Below are positions 15,541 to 24,477 of a stretch of 29,863 bases of DNA, in pieces. The first letter of the stretch is position 1; each line of letters opens with the position of its first letter. Made by a program: the position numbers and the translations under genes. The stretch spans positions 1 through 29,863 of the forward strand of contig DGXB01000053.1 of assembly GCA_002396205.1 (NCBI GenBank), written 5' to 3'. This DNA comes from Bacteroidales bacterium UBA4243. Lineage in GTDB: Bacteria > Bacteroidota > Bacteroidia > Bacteroidales > F082. Below the pieces are notes generated by a model. That model made no database searches. It was not told the DNA's origin and was given only the letters and a program-made list of their open reading frames with translations.

Positions 15541-18500
15541 ATGAAACAAAAACTAACTATTTTGTTGACAGCGGTTTTGCTGTTGACCATGAATGCACTA
15601 ACTGCATTAGGTCAAAACAACTATGAAAAGGTCACTTCCGCTCCATCCGACTGGAGTGGAGAATACCTTTTGGTCTATGAAAGCGATGCCACGACAGCTT
15701 ATTGTTGGACGGGTGTTGATGCCGTGAACTGCTATGATGAACTGACAATTAGCAATAACACCATCACTGCCGACAATTTGGTCAGCATCACCATCGAATC
15801 AATGACAGGTGGTTATTCCATTAAAGTTAACGGTGGAACAAATGATGGTAAATACATTTATAGTCAAAACAACACCAACTCCCTAAAGTTCGATGATGCC
15901 CCTTCCGCCAACACTTTGGAATTTGATAATGATTGGGTAAAAATCACATCAAACACATGCATCATGCGCTTTAATGCGACTTCGAACCAGATGAGATTCC
16001 GCTACTATAAGTCTTCATCTTATACTAACCAACAACCTGTTCAACTCTACAAGAAAAACGATGGCACCCAACCCCAAGAGACCGTGGCCACCCCGACTTT
16101 CACACCCGAAGGCGGCACTTACACTGAAGCCCAAACCGTGAGCATCAGCTGTGCCACCGAGGGCGCCACCATCCGCTACACCACCAACGGCAGCGACCCC
16201 ACCGAGAACAGCGCGACTTACCTTAATCCGCTCGACATCAACGAGACCACCACCGTGAAGGCCAAAGCCTGGAAAGAAGGCTATCTCGAAAGCGAAATTG
16301 CTGAAGCCACATTCACCATCGAGATTCCTGGCGACCCGCAAATGACCGTCTCGACCAACCAAATCGAAGGCTTCCAATATGTTTTCGGTGCCGGACCGTC
16401 GCAAACACAAAGCTTCACCGTTTCGGGCAGCGACCTGCAAGCCAACGTAACCATCACGCCCTCTCAAGAATTTGAAATCACCACCGAACCTAACGGTTTT
16501 TATTTCAACACCTTAAGCCTCAGCCCCACCGAAGGGGTCTTGGCCGAAAGAAGCGTTTACGTCAGAATGAAAGCCAACTTGGCAGTAGGTGCTCACACTG
16601 GCAGCATCACCCTCGTTTCGGGCGACCTCAACGCCAGCATCGCCTTGAGCGGCACGGTGAACGAACAGCCCGTGGCCGTAGCACCCACCTTCACGCCCGC
16701 CAGCGGCAACTACATCACCGCCCAAACGGTCAGCATCAGCAGCACGACCGAAGGCGCAAGCATCCATTACACCACCGACGGTACTGAGCCTACCGAAAAC
16801 AGTCCGGTCTACAGCCAGCCCATCACGGTGAGCACCACGACCACCATCAAGGCCATGACCGTCGCTGCGGGCTACCAAAACAGCGCCGTCGCCGAAGCCA
16901 CCTACACCATCGTTGAGCCTGTCGCCATCGCCGAGGCCCGCGCCTTGGCCGACAACGACTACGCTTGCGTGGAAGGCACGGTCATCTTCATCGACGGTCG
17001 CAACGTCTACATCCAAGACGCCAGCGCCGGCATCGACCTTTACATGAACAGCAACACGGTGCCCACCACCCTTGCCATCGGCGACATGGTGCGCACCTAT
17101 GGCAAAAAGACCACCTACAACAACTTGGTTGAACTCACAGGCATCGCAGGCAACAACGCCAATGTGTTCGCCGTCGTCTCGACAGGCAACACGCTTCCCG
17201 AACCTGCCATCCACACCATCGCCGAAATCAACGACGATTTCAGCGGCAGCAACATGATTCAATCCACCCGCGTGACCATCGAGCAAGCCATCATTGGTGC
17301 CATCAACACCAACGGCAACACCACCCTCACGCAAGACGGCAACAGCCTCATCGTCTACCGCATCCCCAACGTGCCCGGCATGACCCAAGGCGACTGGGTG
17401 ACTTTGACCGGCATCGTCAGTTGCTACAACGGCACGCTGCAACTGCGCGTGGCCAGTGCCGACGACGTGGCCTATACCCATCGTCCCATTCTCACCGTCA
17501 ACCCCACTTCGCTCAGCGGCTTCACTTACGACTACGAGCAAGGCGGCCCTTCGGAAGTGGCCACTTTCCTCATTAGCGGCAACTATCTGACCGACAACGT
17601 GGCTGTCTATCCATCCGAGAGTTTCGAGGTGTCGACAATGCCCAGCTCGATGTTCCGCCCCGAGAACCCGGCCATGATTTACATCCCCAACTCAGGCCAT
17701 TTCTACGACATCAACATCAGCGTCAGGATGAAAGCCAACCTTGAGGCAGGCGACTACAACGAACAGATCTATGCCGTTTCGGAAAACGCCGACACGCTGT
17801 TTATCAACGTCAGCGGCACCGTCACTGGTGGACAGCCCACGCCTCCGCCCACTCCCGTTGAAGGCAACTATGTGCGCATCAGCGACATCAGCCAACTGAC
17901 CGAAGGCGCTTATATCGTCGTTGCCGCTCGCTTCGACGAGAATGCCAGCGACTATTACGCCATGACCGCCGCCACAACGGGCAAACCCACCGGCGTACTC
18001 TTCACCTCAGCCATGTCGGGAAATGATGAAGTGCTGCCCGCCACCATCGCCGACGAAGAAGCCACCTACTACTGGGTGGTCAACACCACTGCCAACGGCT
18101 ACACCTTCACCAACGCCAACGGCGAGGTAATGGGTTACACCAGCGGCACCAACTTCGCCACTGGCGGCGACAACACCGAATGGAGCATCGAAAGCGCCAC
18201 CTCTGGCGAGGCCACGATGGTACCCAACTATACGGGCTATATCATCACCAACGTAAACAACGAGTTGAGACACTTCGCCCTGAACAGCAGCCATAATTTC
18301 GGCCCGTACCATTCCAACAATCTGAGTAGCAGCGACTACAACTTCTACTTAGACATCTTCGTCAAGACCGAAGGCGGTGAACCGCCCATGCCAACGGTGG
18401 CCACGCCAACCTTCACCCCCGAAGCCGGCACCTATTTCGAGGAACAAACCGTAAGCATCGCCTGCGCCACCGACGGAGCCACCATCCACTACACCATGGA

Positions 18501-21500
18501 CGGCACCGACCCGACCGAAAACAGCCCCGTCTACAGCACACCTATTAATATTAATGAGACCACGACCCTCAAGGCCATCGCCATGAAGGAAGGCTACGAC
18601 AACAGCGCCATCGCCGAGGCCGAATACATCATCCAGACAGGTATGGTCGTCATCTTCGACCAAGACTGGGAAGGCGAGATGAACGGCTGGACCTTCGTGA
18701 CCGTGGAAGGCAGCAAGCCTTGGACTGTCGAACAACATCAAGGCAATCACTACGCTTATGCCAACGGCTACAACGGCGGCGTCAACGAACAATGGTGCAT
18801 CTCGCCCGGCTTCAACATGCACGATTACGGTGAGGTGTATCTAACATTCAGAAATGCAAAGAACTACACTGGCCCAGATTTGGAGTTGAAATACTCAACC
18901 AACTATGACGGTGTTGATCCGACAACCGCCACTTGGTGGACCTTCGACTACAACATGTCGCCGGGTTCTTACACTTGGGTTGAGTCAGGCGAAATACCGA
19001 TCAGCATCACCCCCTATCCTGCCCACGACTGCTACATCGCTTTCAAATACACCTCAACCGAAACCGAGGCAGCCGCTTGGGAGGTGGACGACATTATGCT
19101 TGTGGGAACCACCTATGTGCCTAATCTCACTGTAACGCCTAATTCACTGTCAGGGTTTACGCATGTGGTTGGTGAAGGCCCTTCCGCATCGCAATACTTC
19201 ACTTTGTCGGGTGTCAACATCGGCCCTGCCCCGGGTGGCGGCTCGACCGGCTCCGTCATCATCCAGTCCAACGAGAATGAATTCGAAGTGTCTCTCGACA
19301 ACGAAACCTTCTCATCGCAGGTTTACATTGACGGCATCGATGGCACCTTGGAACCGACCCCGATTTATGTGAGAATGAATGGTCCAGCGGTTGGACAATA
19401 CACTGGAACTATTGAAATCTCTGCCTCTTCATCCGACGAAACCTCCGTAGCTTTAAGCGGCACCGTGACCGAACAACCCGTTCCTGGCGGCGACTACGTG
19501 CGCATCAGCGACATGAGCCAACTCGTGGCCGGCAACCGCGTCATCCTCGCGGCACGCTACAACGAGACCGCCAACGCCTACCTCGCCGCAGCCAACACAC
19601 TGACGAGCGGCAAGCTCACCACCACCGAGTTCACCAGCACGATGAACGGCGACGACGAAACCATCCCAGCCAGCATCATGGCTGCCGAGGATAGCTACTA
19701 TTGGACCGTGGACGTGACCGCCGATGGCTACACCTTCACCAACGCCAACGGCGACATGATCGGCTACGGCAACAGCGGCACCAACTTCGTGATGAACGGC
19801 AACAAGACCGTTTGGACGATTTCGACGGGCGTTTCGGCTCCCGAGAGCTTGGTGCCCGAATACTTCGGCTTCAACATCGTCAACTTCGAGAGCGACACCC
19901 GCGCCATGGCTTTGCGTGTGACCGAGACAGAAAGCGTTTTGAAAGCCTACTCCACAGGCAACATGACCAGTGGCGAATACAATTTCTTCCTCGACATCTT
20001 CATGCAAGGCGAAGGCGGAACATGCACAGTGGCCGCCCCAACCTTCAGCCCCGAAGGTGGCACCTATTATGAGGCACAAGAAGTGACCCTCAATTGCAGC
20101 ACGCCTGATGCTACCATCTGGTATAGCCTCATCTCAGGAAATGGCCCTTGGATCCCATACACAGAAGCCATCACCGTTGAAGAATTTGCATCCATCTGGG
20201 CCTACGCCGAGAAGGAAGGCTGCAACGACAGCCCTGTTGTCAATGCAGGATATGTCATCCAAACCGACCTCACCATCATCTTCAACCAAGACTGGGAAGA
20301 GGATTGGCACGGCTGGACCGAGGTGAGCGTTGCCGGCGACACCACCCATTGGACCATTGCCCAACATAACGGCAACCATTACGCCTATCTGAATGCTTAC
20401 CAACAAGGCGTCAACGAAGACTGGCTCATCTCGCCCGCTTTCAACTTGGACAGCTACAGCGACGTGGTGCTGACCTTTGTCACCGCCAAGAACTACAACG
20501 GCTCCGACATCGAGGTCTACTTCTCCAACGACTACGACGGCGAAGACCCGACCACGGCCACTTGGGAGCAACTTGAATGTGAACTCTCGCAAGGCAGCTG
20601 GACTTGGACCGAATCGGGCGAAATCAGCCTTGACGGTTACAGCGGCACGAACTGCCATATCGCCTTCAAGTACACCAGCACCGAGACCGAAGCCGCTGGC
20701 TGGGAAGTGGACGACATTATGCTCGTTTCGGGCGGCGGCACCACCGATCCTTACCTTGTGGCCACGCCTAACGCTTTGAGCGGCCTGACCCACATTGTTG
20801 AGCAAGGACCTTCCGAGGCCGTGACCTTCACGCTCACGGGCGGCAACTTCCTGCCTCTGCCTGGCGGTGGCTATGGCGGCATTTACCTCAGCCTTGGCGA
20901 CCTCATCTACAACGGTTTCGAGATGTCGCTCGACGGTGAGGAATACACCAGCAACACCTTGTACATCGAACTCGACGAAACCTTGACTCTCGAGCCTACC
21001 ACTGTCTATGTCAGACTGTGGGGCGACACCATTGGCTCATACAGCGGTTCCATTTTGATTGAGGAGCCTTCGGGAGTCAACATTACCGTTTCACTTGCCG
21101 GCGAAGTGCTCAGCGGAAACGAACCTTCCATAGCATGGAACGATTTGCCGCATTATATCCAAGGCAACAATGGTTCCAATAACAACCGCGTACCTGTCGC
21201 CACATTCCTATGTCTCCAAAACCTTGAGCCTAACACAACCTACCGTTACACCAACCAATTCGTCGTCAGCGACGATGGCCCCGAAACGGCTGGCGCAGGC
21301 AATGTCATCTACGCCAATCTGGATGGTTTCTATCGCAGTACCAGCCCGAGCCTTGGCACTGAAGGTGGCTATGGCGAGTTCACCACCAATTGGGATGGTG
21401 ATGCCTATGTATGGTTTGTCAACGAGCCAACAGCCAACGCCCGCTTCACACCTGGCAACCACGTCTATCTGCGCATCCGCATCAACGATGGTCATGACGG

Positions 21501-22209
21501 CACCACGGTTGCCCACACCTTAACTACTGAAAGCTATGCTACCGTAATCAACTTTGGCACTGAACACGGTGCCAACCAAGGATCAGCTTTCTATGTGAAG
21601 AGCAATGAGAACCCGATGACCTTTGCCCAATTATTTAGCGGGAATTGGGATCCCCAAAATCCTGACTCTCGTCCGATATTCGCCACTATCGTTGAGACCA
21701 CAGGTGTAGATTTTGGCAATATCAACCAGTATGCCGACTTCTACAAGGAACATGTGGCTGGCAATGATGGTTGGTTTGGCGGTATCCTTCCCAACGACAA
21801 CGAGTATGGCATCAACAAGATTTTAGTTTTTGACATAACGCACTATTGGTTCCAAGACTATTATCCCGTTGAATATAATGGCCAATGGGCACCCGAAGCC
21901 AATACCGTCAACCCGACCAATGGCCTCGATGAACCCATCTTCATCGACCTGACCTACGACGGCGTTGAAGAGCAAGAAACCGTCGCCAACGTGAAGGTTT
22001 GGAGCACCGACCATGAGTTTGTCATTGAGAATGGTGAAAGCACCCACTTCATGATGACCGTCTACAACATCCTCGGCCAGCCGATGATGCAACGCCAAAT
22101 CAACGCGGGCAGCACCGAGCGCATCAGCCACAGCCTTGCCGCTGGCGTCTATGTCATCCGCATGGAGAACAACCTGAACAAGGTTTCCGTGAAAGTAATT
22201 GTTAAGTAA
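15541..22209 (+). CDS. Giant modular T9SS-secreted surface protein with tandem-duplicated cassette
   Basis: The protein has 2222 residues. A signal peptide (to about 25) is followed by a domain at 26-178 related to the later VRISD domains. Four chitobiase/hexosaminidase C-terminal-like modules (word ATPTFTPEGGTY, IRYTTNGSDPTEN) lie at about 180-261, 381-458, 952-1033 and 1495-1577. OB-fold-like sequence lies at 459-648. Ig-like modules with SLSGF-type starts lie at about 265-375, 650-765, 1195-1310 and 1735-1855. VRISD domains lie at 777-943 and 1319-1490, and jelly-roll domains at 1036-1190 and 1579-1733. A unique region (1860-2140) precedes a T9SS type A sorting domain (AAGVYVIRM, end KVIVK). 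It should be exported across the outer membrane and surface-bound. No catalytic residues were recognised, and the chitobiase-like modules are known elsewhere as accessory domains. A polysaccharide or host-surface binding role is inference. Confidence 0.92.
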   Translation: MKQKLTILLTAVLLLTMNALTALGQNNYEKVTSAPSDWSGEYLLVYESDATTAYCWTGVDAVNCYDELTISNNTITADNLVSITIESMTGGYSIKVNGGTNDGKYIYSQNNTNSLKFDDAPSANTLEFDNDWVKITSNTCIMRFNATSNQMRFRYYKSSSYTNQQPVQLYKKNDGTQPQETVATPTFTPEGGTYTEAQTVSISCATEGATIRYTTNGSDPTENSATYLNPLDINETTTVKAKAWKEGYLESEIAEATFTIEIPGDPQMTVSTNQIEGFQYVFGAGPSQTQSFTVSGSDLQANVTITPSQEFEITTEPNGFYFNTLSLSPTEGVLAERSVYVRMKANLAVGAHTGSITLVSGDLNASIALSGTVNEQPVAVAPTFTPASGNYITAQTVSISSTTEGASIHYTTDGTEPTENSPVYSQPITVSTTTTIKAMTVAAGYQNSAVAEATYTIVEPVAIAEARALADNDYACVEGTVIFIDGRNVYIQDASAGIDLYMNSNTVPTTLAIGDMVRTYGKKTTYNNLVELTGIAGNNANVFAVVSTGNTLPEPAIHTIAEINDDFSGSNMIQSTRVTIEQAIIGAINTNGNTTLTQDGNSLIVYRIPNVPGMTQGDWVTLTGIVSCYNGTLQLRVASADDVAYTHRPILTVNPTSLSGFTYDYEQGGPSEVATFLISGNYLTDNVAVYPSESFEVSTMPSSMFRPENPAMIYIPNSGHFYDINISVRMKANLEAGDYNEQIYAVSENADTLFINVSGTVTGGQPTPPPTPVEGNYVRISDISQLTEGAYIVVAARFDENASDYYAMTAATTGKPTGVLFTSAMSGNDEVLPATIADEEATYYWVVNTTANGYTFTNANGEVMGYTSGTNFATGGDNTEWSIESATSGEATMVPNYTGYIITNVNNELRHFALNSSHNFGPYHSNNLSSSDYNFYLDIFVKTEGGEPPMPTVATPTFTPEAGTYFEEQTVSIACATDGATIHYTMDGTDPTENSPVYSTPININETTTLKAIAMKEGYDNSAIAEAEYIIQTGMVVIFDQDWEGEMNGWTFVTVEGSKPWTVEQHQGNHYAYANGYNGGVNEQWCISPGFNMHDYGEVYLTFRNAKNYTGPDLELKYSTNYDGVDPTTATWWTFDYNMSPGSYTWVESGEIPISITPYPAHDCYIAFKYTSTETEAAAWEVDDIMLVGTTYVPNLTVTPNSLSGFTHVVGEGPSASQYFTLSGVNIGPAPGGGSTGSVIIQSNENEFEVSLDNETFSSQVYIDGIDGTLEPTPIYVRMNGPAVGQYTGTIEISASSSDETSVALSGTVTEQPVPGGDYVRISDMSQLVAGNRVILAARYNETANAYLAAANTLTSGKLTTTEFTSTMNGDDETIPASIMAAEDSYYWTVDVTADGYTFTNANGDMIGYGNSGTNFVMNGNKTVWTISTGVSAPESLVPEYFGFNIVNFESDTRAMALRVTETESVLKAYSTGNMTSGEYNFFLDIFMQGEGGTCTVAAPTFSPEGGTYYEAQEVTLNCSTPDATIWYSLISGNGPWIPYTEAITVEEFASIWAYAEKEGCNDSPVVNAGYVIQTDLTIIFNQDWEEDWHGWTEVSVAGDTTHWTIAQHNGNHYAYLNAYQQGVNEDWLISPAFNLDSYSDVVLTFVTAKNYNGSDIEVYFSNDYDGEDPTTATWEQLECELSQGSWTWTESGEISLDGYSGTNCHIAFKYTSTETEAAGWEVDDIMLVSGGGTTDPYLVATPNALSGLTHIVEQGPSEAVTFTLTGGNFLPLPGGGYGGIYLSLGDLIYNGFEMSLDGEEYTSNTLYIELDETLTLEPTTVYVRLWGDTIGSYSGSILIEEPSGVNITVSLAGEVLSGNEPSIAWNDLPHYIQGNNGSNNNRVPVATFLCLQNLEPNTTYRYTNQFVVSDDGPETAGAGNVIYANLDGFYRSTSPSLGTEGGYGEFTTNWDGDAYVWFVNEPTANARFTPGNHVYLRIRINDGHDGTTVAHTLTTESYATVINFGTEHGANQGSAFYVKSNENPMTFAQLFSGNWDPQNPDSRPIFATIVETTGVDFGNINQYADFYKEHVAGNDGWFGGILPNDNEYGINKILVFDITHYWFQDYYPVEYNGQWAPEANTVNPTNGLDEPIFIDLTYDGVEEQETVANVKVWSTDHEFVIENGESTHFMMTVYNILGQPMMQRQINAGSTERISHSLAAGVYVIRMENNLNKVSVKVIVK
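17869..21117 (+). repeat. In-frame tandem duplication within the giant T9SS gene
   Basis: Two units of about 1.63 kb, starting at about 17869 and 19495, have the same order: VRISD domain, chitobiase-like module, jelly-roll domain, Ig-like module. Equivalent landmarks are about 1626-1629 bases apart. The copies have diverged, yet the end of the jelly-roll domain (IAFKYTSTETEAA and WEVDDIMLV) is nearly unchanged. Confidence 0.85.
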
Positions 22210-22252
22210 TATATAGTTAGGTAAGTAATTCTTCCCCGCGAGGGGAAACAAA

Positions 22253-22284
22253 AAGTCCGGGAGCGTGGCTCTCGGACTTTTTTT
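22253..22284. terminator. Bidirectional terminator between convergent genes
   Basis: A 12-pair stem, AAGTCCGGGAGC (22253-22264) with GCTCTCGGACTT (22268-22279), has a GTG loop, a T run to 22284 on the plus strand and an A run before it that gives T on the minus strand. It lies 43 bases past the giant gene and 14 bases before the DUF58 stop. A small CCCC-GCGA-GGGG hairpin precedes it (22234-22245). Confidence 0.85.
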
Positions 22285-22297
22285 GTGCTCTCACTTC

Positions 22298-23233
22298 TCA
22301 ATGCAGTTTCGTCCGCTTGATTAAATAACTCGTCAAGACCTGATTGTAGTCCTTATTAATATCGGCCTCGACATAGTCGATTTGGTACTGGTAGCAATGG
22401 CGCAAAAGGGCTTCCTTGCGTTCGGCCATGATTTTCTTGTAGGCCTCTTGCACCTCTATGGGATTGAGTTTCAAAGTATCGCCCGTCTCCAAATCGACGA
22501 AACGGTACGGGCGATTCTCAAAGTCGAGGTTCTGCTCCAAGGTCGAGTCGAAGACATGGAACAGGATGACCTCATGCTTATTATATTTAAGGTGTTCCAA
22601 CGCCTCAAACATCGGCTGGTAGTCGTCCAAGCCATCAAGCATGTCGGTGAAAATCACCACGAGGCTGCGACGATGCGTCATCTCCGCAATCTGGTGAAGG
22701 CATTGCGGTGTCGAAGTGGACTTTCTATTATTTTTGTCGTAGTCGTCAATCAGTTTTTCCAGCTCACTATAAATCAGTTTATTGTGAACCATGGAAGACT
22801 TCGCAGGCTCGTGGAATACGATTTTGTCGTCAAACAAGTCGAGGCCAACGGCATCGCGCTGGCGGCGCATCAGCTCCATGAGCGAAGCAGCGGCATAGAT
22901 GGAGAAAAAGAGTTTGTTGGGATGATCGAAGTCGACCTTCTGCCTCACGGGAAAGCACATGCTCGAGCTTTGGTCGATGACGATCTGACAACGCAGGTTG
23001 GTCTCCTCTTCGTAGCGTTTGACAAAGAGTTTCTCCGTGCGGCCATAAAGTTTCCAGTCGATATGACGGATGGGCTCGCCCGTATTGTACAGGCGATGTT
23101 CGGCAAACTCCACAGAAAAACCATGGAAAGGACTCTTGTGCAAACCCGTGATGAATCCCTCCACGATTTGTCGTGCCAAAAACTCAAGGCTGCCGAACTG
23201 GGTCAGTCGGTTCCTATCAATTGAAAAAGACAT
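22298..23233 (-). CDS. DUF58 (von Willebrand A-like) protein
   Basis: From ATG 23233 the protein has 311 residues. The DUF58 signature is clear: EPIRHIDWKLYGRTEKL in the first 80 residues and a metal-site-like VIDQSSSM with D-x-S-x-S. DUF58 proteins are usually encoded beside MoxR ATPases and may act in assembly of metalloenzymes or surface complexes; no MoxR gene is present in this window. The start at 23233 was preferred over 23287 because the longer form would read through palindrome C and adds only non-conserved residues. It is probably cotranscribed with thioredoxin just upstream, as no promoter is seen in between. The function of this member is unknown. Confidence 0.85.
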   Translation of the reverse strand: MSFSIDRNRLTQFGSLEFLARQIVEGFITGLHKSPFHGFSVEFAEHRLYNTGEPIRHIDWKLYGRTEKLFVKRYEEETNLRCQIVIDQSSSMCFPVRQKVDFDHPNKLFFSIYAAASLMELMRRQRDAVGLDLFDDKIVFHEPAKSSMVHNKLIYSELEKLIDDYDKNNRKSTSTPQCLHQIAEMTHRRSLVVIFTDMLDGLDDYQPMFEALEHLKYNKHEVILFHVFDSTLEQNLDFENRPYRFVDLETGDTLKLNPIEVQEAYKKIMAERKEALLRHCYQYQIDYVEADINKDYNQVLTSYLIKRTKLH

Positions 23234-23242
23234 GGATTTAAC

Positions 23243-23311
23243 GACATAAGACAGAGGACTTAGGACGCGGAAGACACCAAGCCTCAAGTCCTCAGTCTTT
23301 TGTCCTCAGTC
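23243..23311. repeat. Intergenic palindrome C with GACTGAGGAC words
   Basis: The arms AAGACAGAGGACTT (23248-23261) and AAGTCCTCAGTCTT (23286-23299) are complementary in 13 of 14 positions, and outer GAC/GTC words extend the pairing. It begins four bases after the thioredoxin stop on the minus strand. The words differ from palindromes A and B but the build, iterated short words in an imperfect inverted repeat after a stop codon, is the same. No T run follows. Confidence 0.7.
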
Positions 23312-23315
23312 AATT

Positions 23316-23636
23316 TTATAAAAGCTTCTCCAATTTCTCCACAAACACCTTCTTCGGGGCGGCACCCACGTTCTTGTCGACGGGCTCGCCATTCTTGAAG
23401 TAAAGCACGGTGGGGATGTTCATGATGCCATATTTGCCTGCGGTGCCGGGGCATTCCTCGACGTCGCACTTCACGGCAATCATCTTGCCGGCATAGTCTT
23501 CCGAGAGTTCCTCGACGATGGGTTCAACCTTCTTGCAAGGACCGCACCAAGTGGCGCCAAAGTCCACCATCACAGGGAGTTCCGATTTCAGGACGACCTC
23601 TTCAAAACGGTCGTCAGTCATTTGAATTACTGCCAT
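23316..23636 (-). CDS. trxA: Thioredoxin
   Basis: The protein has 106 residues, the full length of a single thioredoxin domain. The redox motif WCGPC (C31, C34) sits in VDFGATWCGPCKK, and the cis-proline loop NIPTV follows. There is no signal peptide, so it works in the cytoplasm, passing electrons from thioredoxin reductase to protein disulfides. Its own promoter lies upstream at 23688-23695. The stop is followed after four bases by palindrome C and then by the DUF58 gene, which probably shares the transcript. Confidence 0.96.
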   Translation of the reverse strand: MAVIQMTDDRFEEVVLKSELPVMVDFGATWCGPCKKVEPIVEELSEDYAGKMIAVKCDVEECPGTAGKYGIMNIPTVLYFKNGEPVDKNVGAAPKKVFVEKLEKLL

Positions 23637-23687
23637 TTTCTTTTTCTGTTTAGTTTATAATGATTCTAATTTTCGGATTAAAGTGTG

Positions 23688-23695
23688 CAAAGATA
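23688..23695 (-). promoter_or_regulatory. -7 box of thioredoxin promoter
   Basis: TATCTTTG on the minus strand fits TAnnTTTG exactly, about 50 bases before the ATG at 23636. A -33 element is not clear. It lies just past the HEPN stop. Confidence 0.65.
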
Positions 23696-23715
23696 ATAAA
23701 AAAATCTGAAGTTCC

Positions 23716-24114
23716 TCAATCTTTCACCATTTTATCGATAGTTTCTATCATTTGGCGAGCGGGTTCAATTCTGGTTTCCAATTCTTCGGGTTCTGCATTA
23801 AAGGCACAATTATAATCGCTTTGCTCACGCATGGTTTGAAGTTGGTTATACAGTTTTCCAAACGTATCAGGCAACACCTTGGTCTTGATATAAAACTGAC
23901 CAAACAAAGCATGTGAACCATGATGTGTAAACACTTGATGTCCATCGTGAATCAACAAAGCTGAAATAGCATGAAACACAGCGTAATACAACCTATTACA
24001 CACGCCATTCCACAAGCCAGCCGATTTCAGAATTTCAACTTCCTGAAATGTGCGCCTTGCTCGCTCCATTTCCAACTGTACCATTGTCCTACGCTCTTCA
24101 TCACTCAAACTCAT
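23716..24114 (-). CDS. HEPN-domain protein, likely toxin of an MNT/HEPN pair
   Basis: The protein has 132 helical residues. The HEPN motif R-x6-H is present as R41 to H48 in NRLYYAVFH, the arrangement linked to RNase activity in this superfamily. The ATG overlaps the stop of the nucleotidyltransferase gene by four bases (ATGA), typical of the two-gene MNT/HEPN toxin-antitoxin systems in which the nucleotidyltransferase adenylylates and silences the HEPN protein. The pair looks complete, with no damage. Sequence alone cannot show whether it acts as a toxin. Some HEPN/MNT pairs may have other roles. Confidence 0.85.
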   Translation of the reverse strand: MSLSDEERRTMVQLEMERARRTFQEVEILKSAGLWNGVCNRLYYAVFHAISALLIHDGHQVFTHHGSHALFGQFYIKTKVLPDTFGKLYNQLQTMREQSDYNCAFNAEPEELETRIEPARQMIETIDKMVKD

Positions 24115-24425
24115 ACCAAAACGATTTTATCATGTTCGACATTTTTATAGAAAGGCAAAAAAGTCCAATTATTCCATTGGCTTTTGGAATAGACATGAGG
24201 GCTTATCTCCGCATTCAAATTCCAACCTAATTCACGGAAAAAGTATGCCAAATCGTAGTCATCTGCGGTAATACTCGCCTTGTCAAGCAAAATGAGCAAA
24301 TCCCAATCACTACTTGCGTTTTCGTCGCCTCGCGCACGAGAGCCATAAAGCCAAAGTGAGCTGCCTTGGGGCAACACCGCTTGAGCCAATTGTTTAATTT
24401 TATCTATAACTTGACTTTTCTCCAT
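24111..24425 (-). CDS. Minimal nucleotidyltransferase, likely antitoxin partner of HEPN protein
   Basis: From ATG 24425 the protein has 104 residues. The nucleotidyltransferase signature GS-x10-D-x-D is intact (YGSRARGDENASSDWD, G28-S29 and D40/D42). The start was decided by the promoter: a longer TTG-start form (24449) would begin inside the -7 box at 24447-24454, and the ATG at 24437 would be at or next to the predicted transcription start. It precedes the HEPN gene with a four-base overlap. The expected role is AMP transfer to the HEPN partner. Its promoter overlaps the 3' end of the polymerase gene. Confidence 0.87.
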   Translation of the reverse strand: MEKSQVIDKIKQLAQAVLPQGSSLWLYGSRARGDENASSDWDLLILLDKASITADDYDLAYFFRELGWNLNAEISPHVYSKSQWNNWTFLPFYKNVEHDKIVLV

Positions 24426-24446
24426 ACGAAACACCATTTCATTTTG

Positions 24447-24477
24447 CAAAAATACACTTTTTCTCCATCACCGCAAA
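24447..24477 (-). promoter_or_regulatory. MNT/HEPN promoter overlapping the dnaE stop
   Basis: The minus-strand -7 box TATTTTTG (24454-24447) and -33 TTTG (24477-24474) are spaced with 19 bases between TTG and TA, close to the Bacteroidota consensus. The -33 box is part of the last codons of dnaE, which ends at 24468. The pair therefore has its own promoter despite being tightly placed behind dnaE. Confidence 0.75.

Noticed and set aside
16015..17541. Long minus-strand open frames (150 and 342 codons) inside the giant plus-strand gene.
   Set aside because: They are shadows of repetitive GC-rich codons (GGV, HVV patterns) with no start signal or domain.
23234..23287. Longer start for the DUF58 protein at 23287.
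   Set aside because: It would read through palindrome C and adds no conserved residues.
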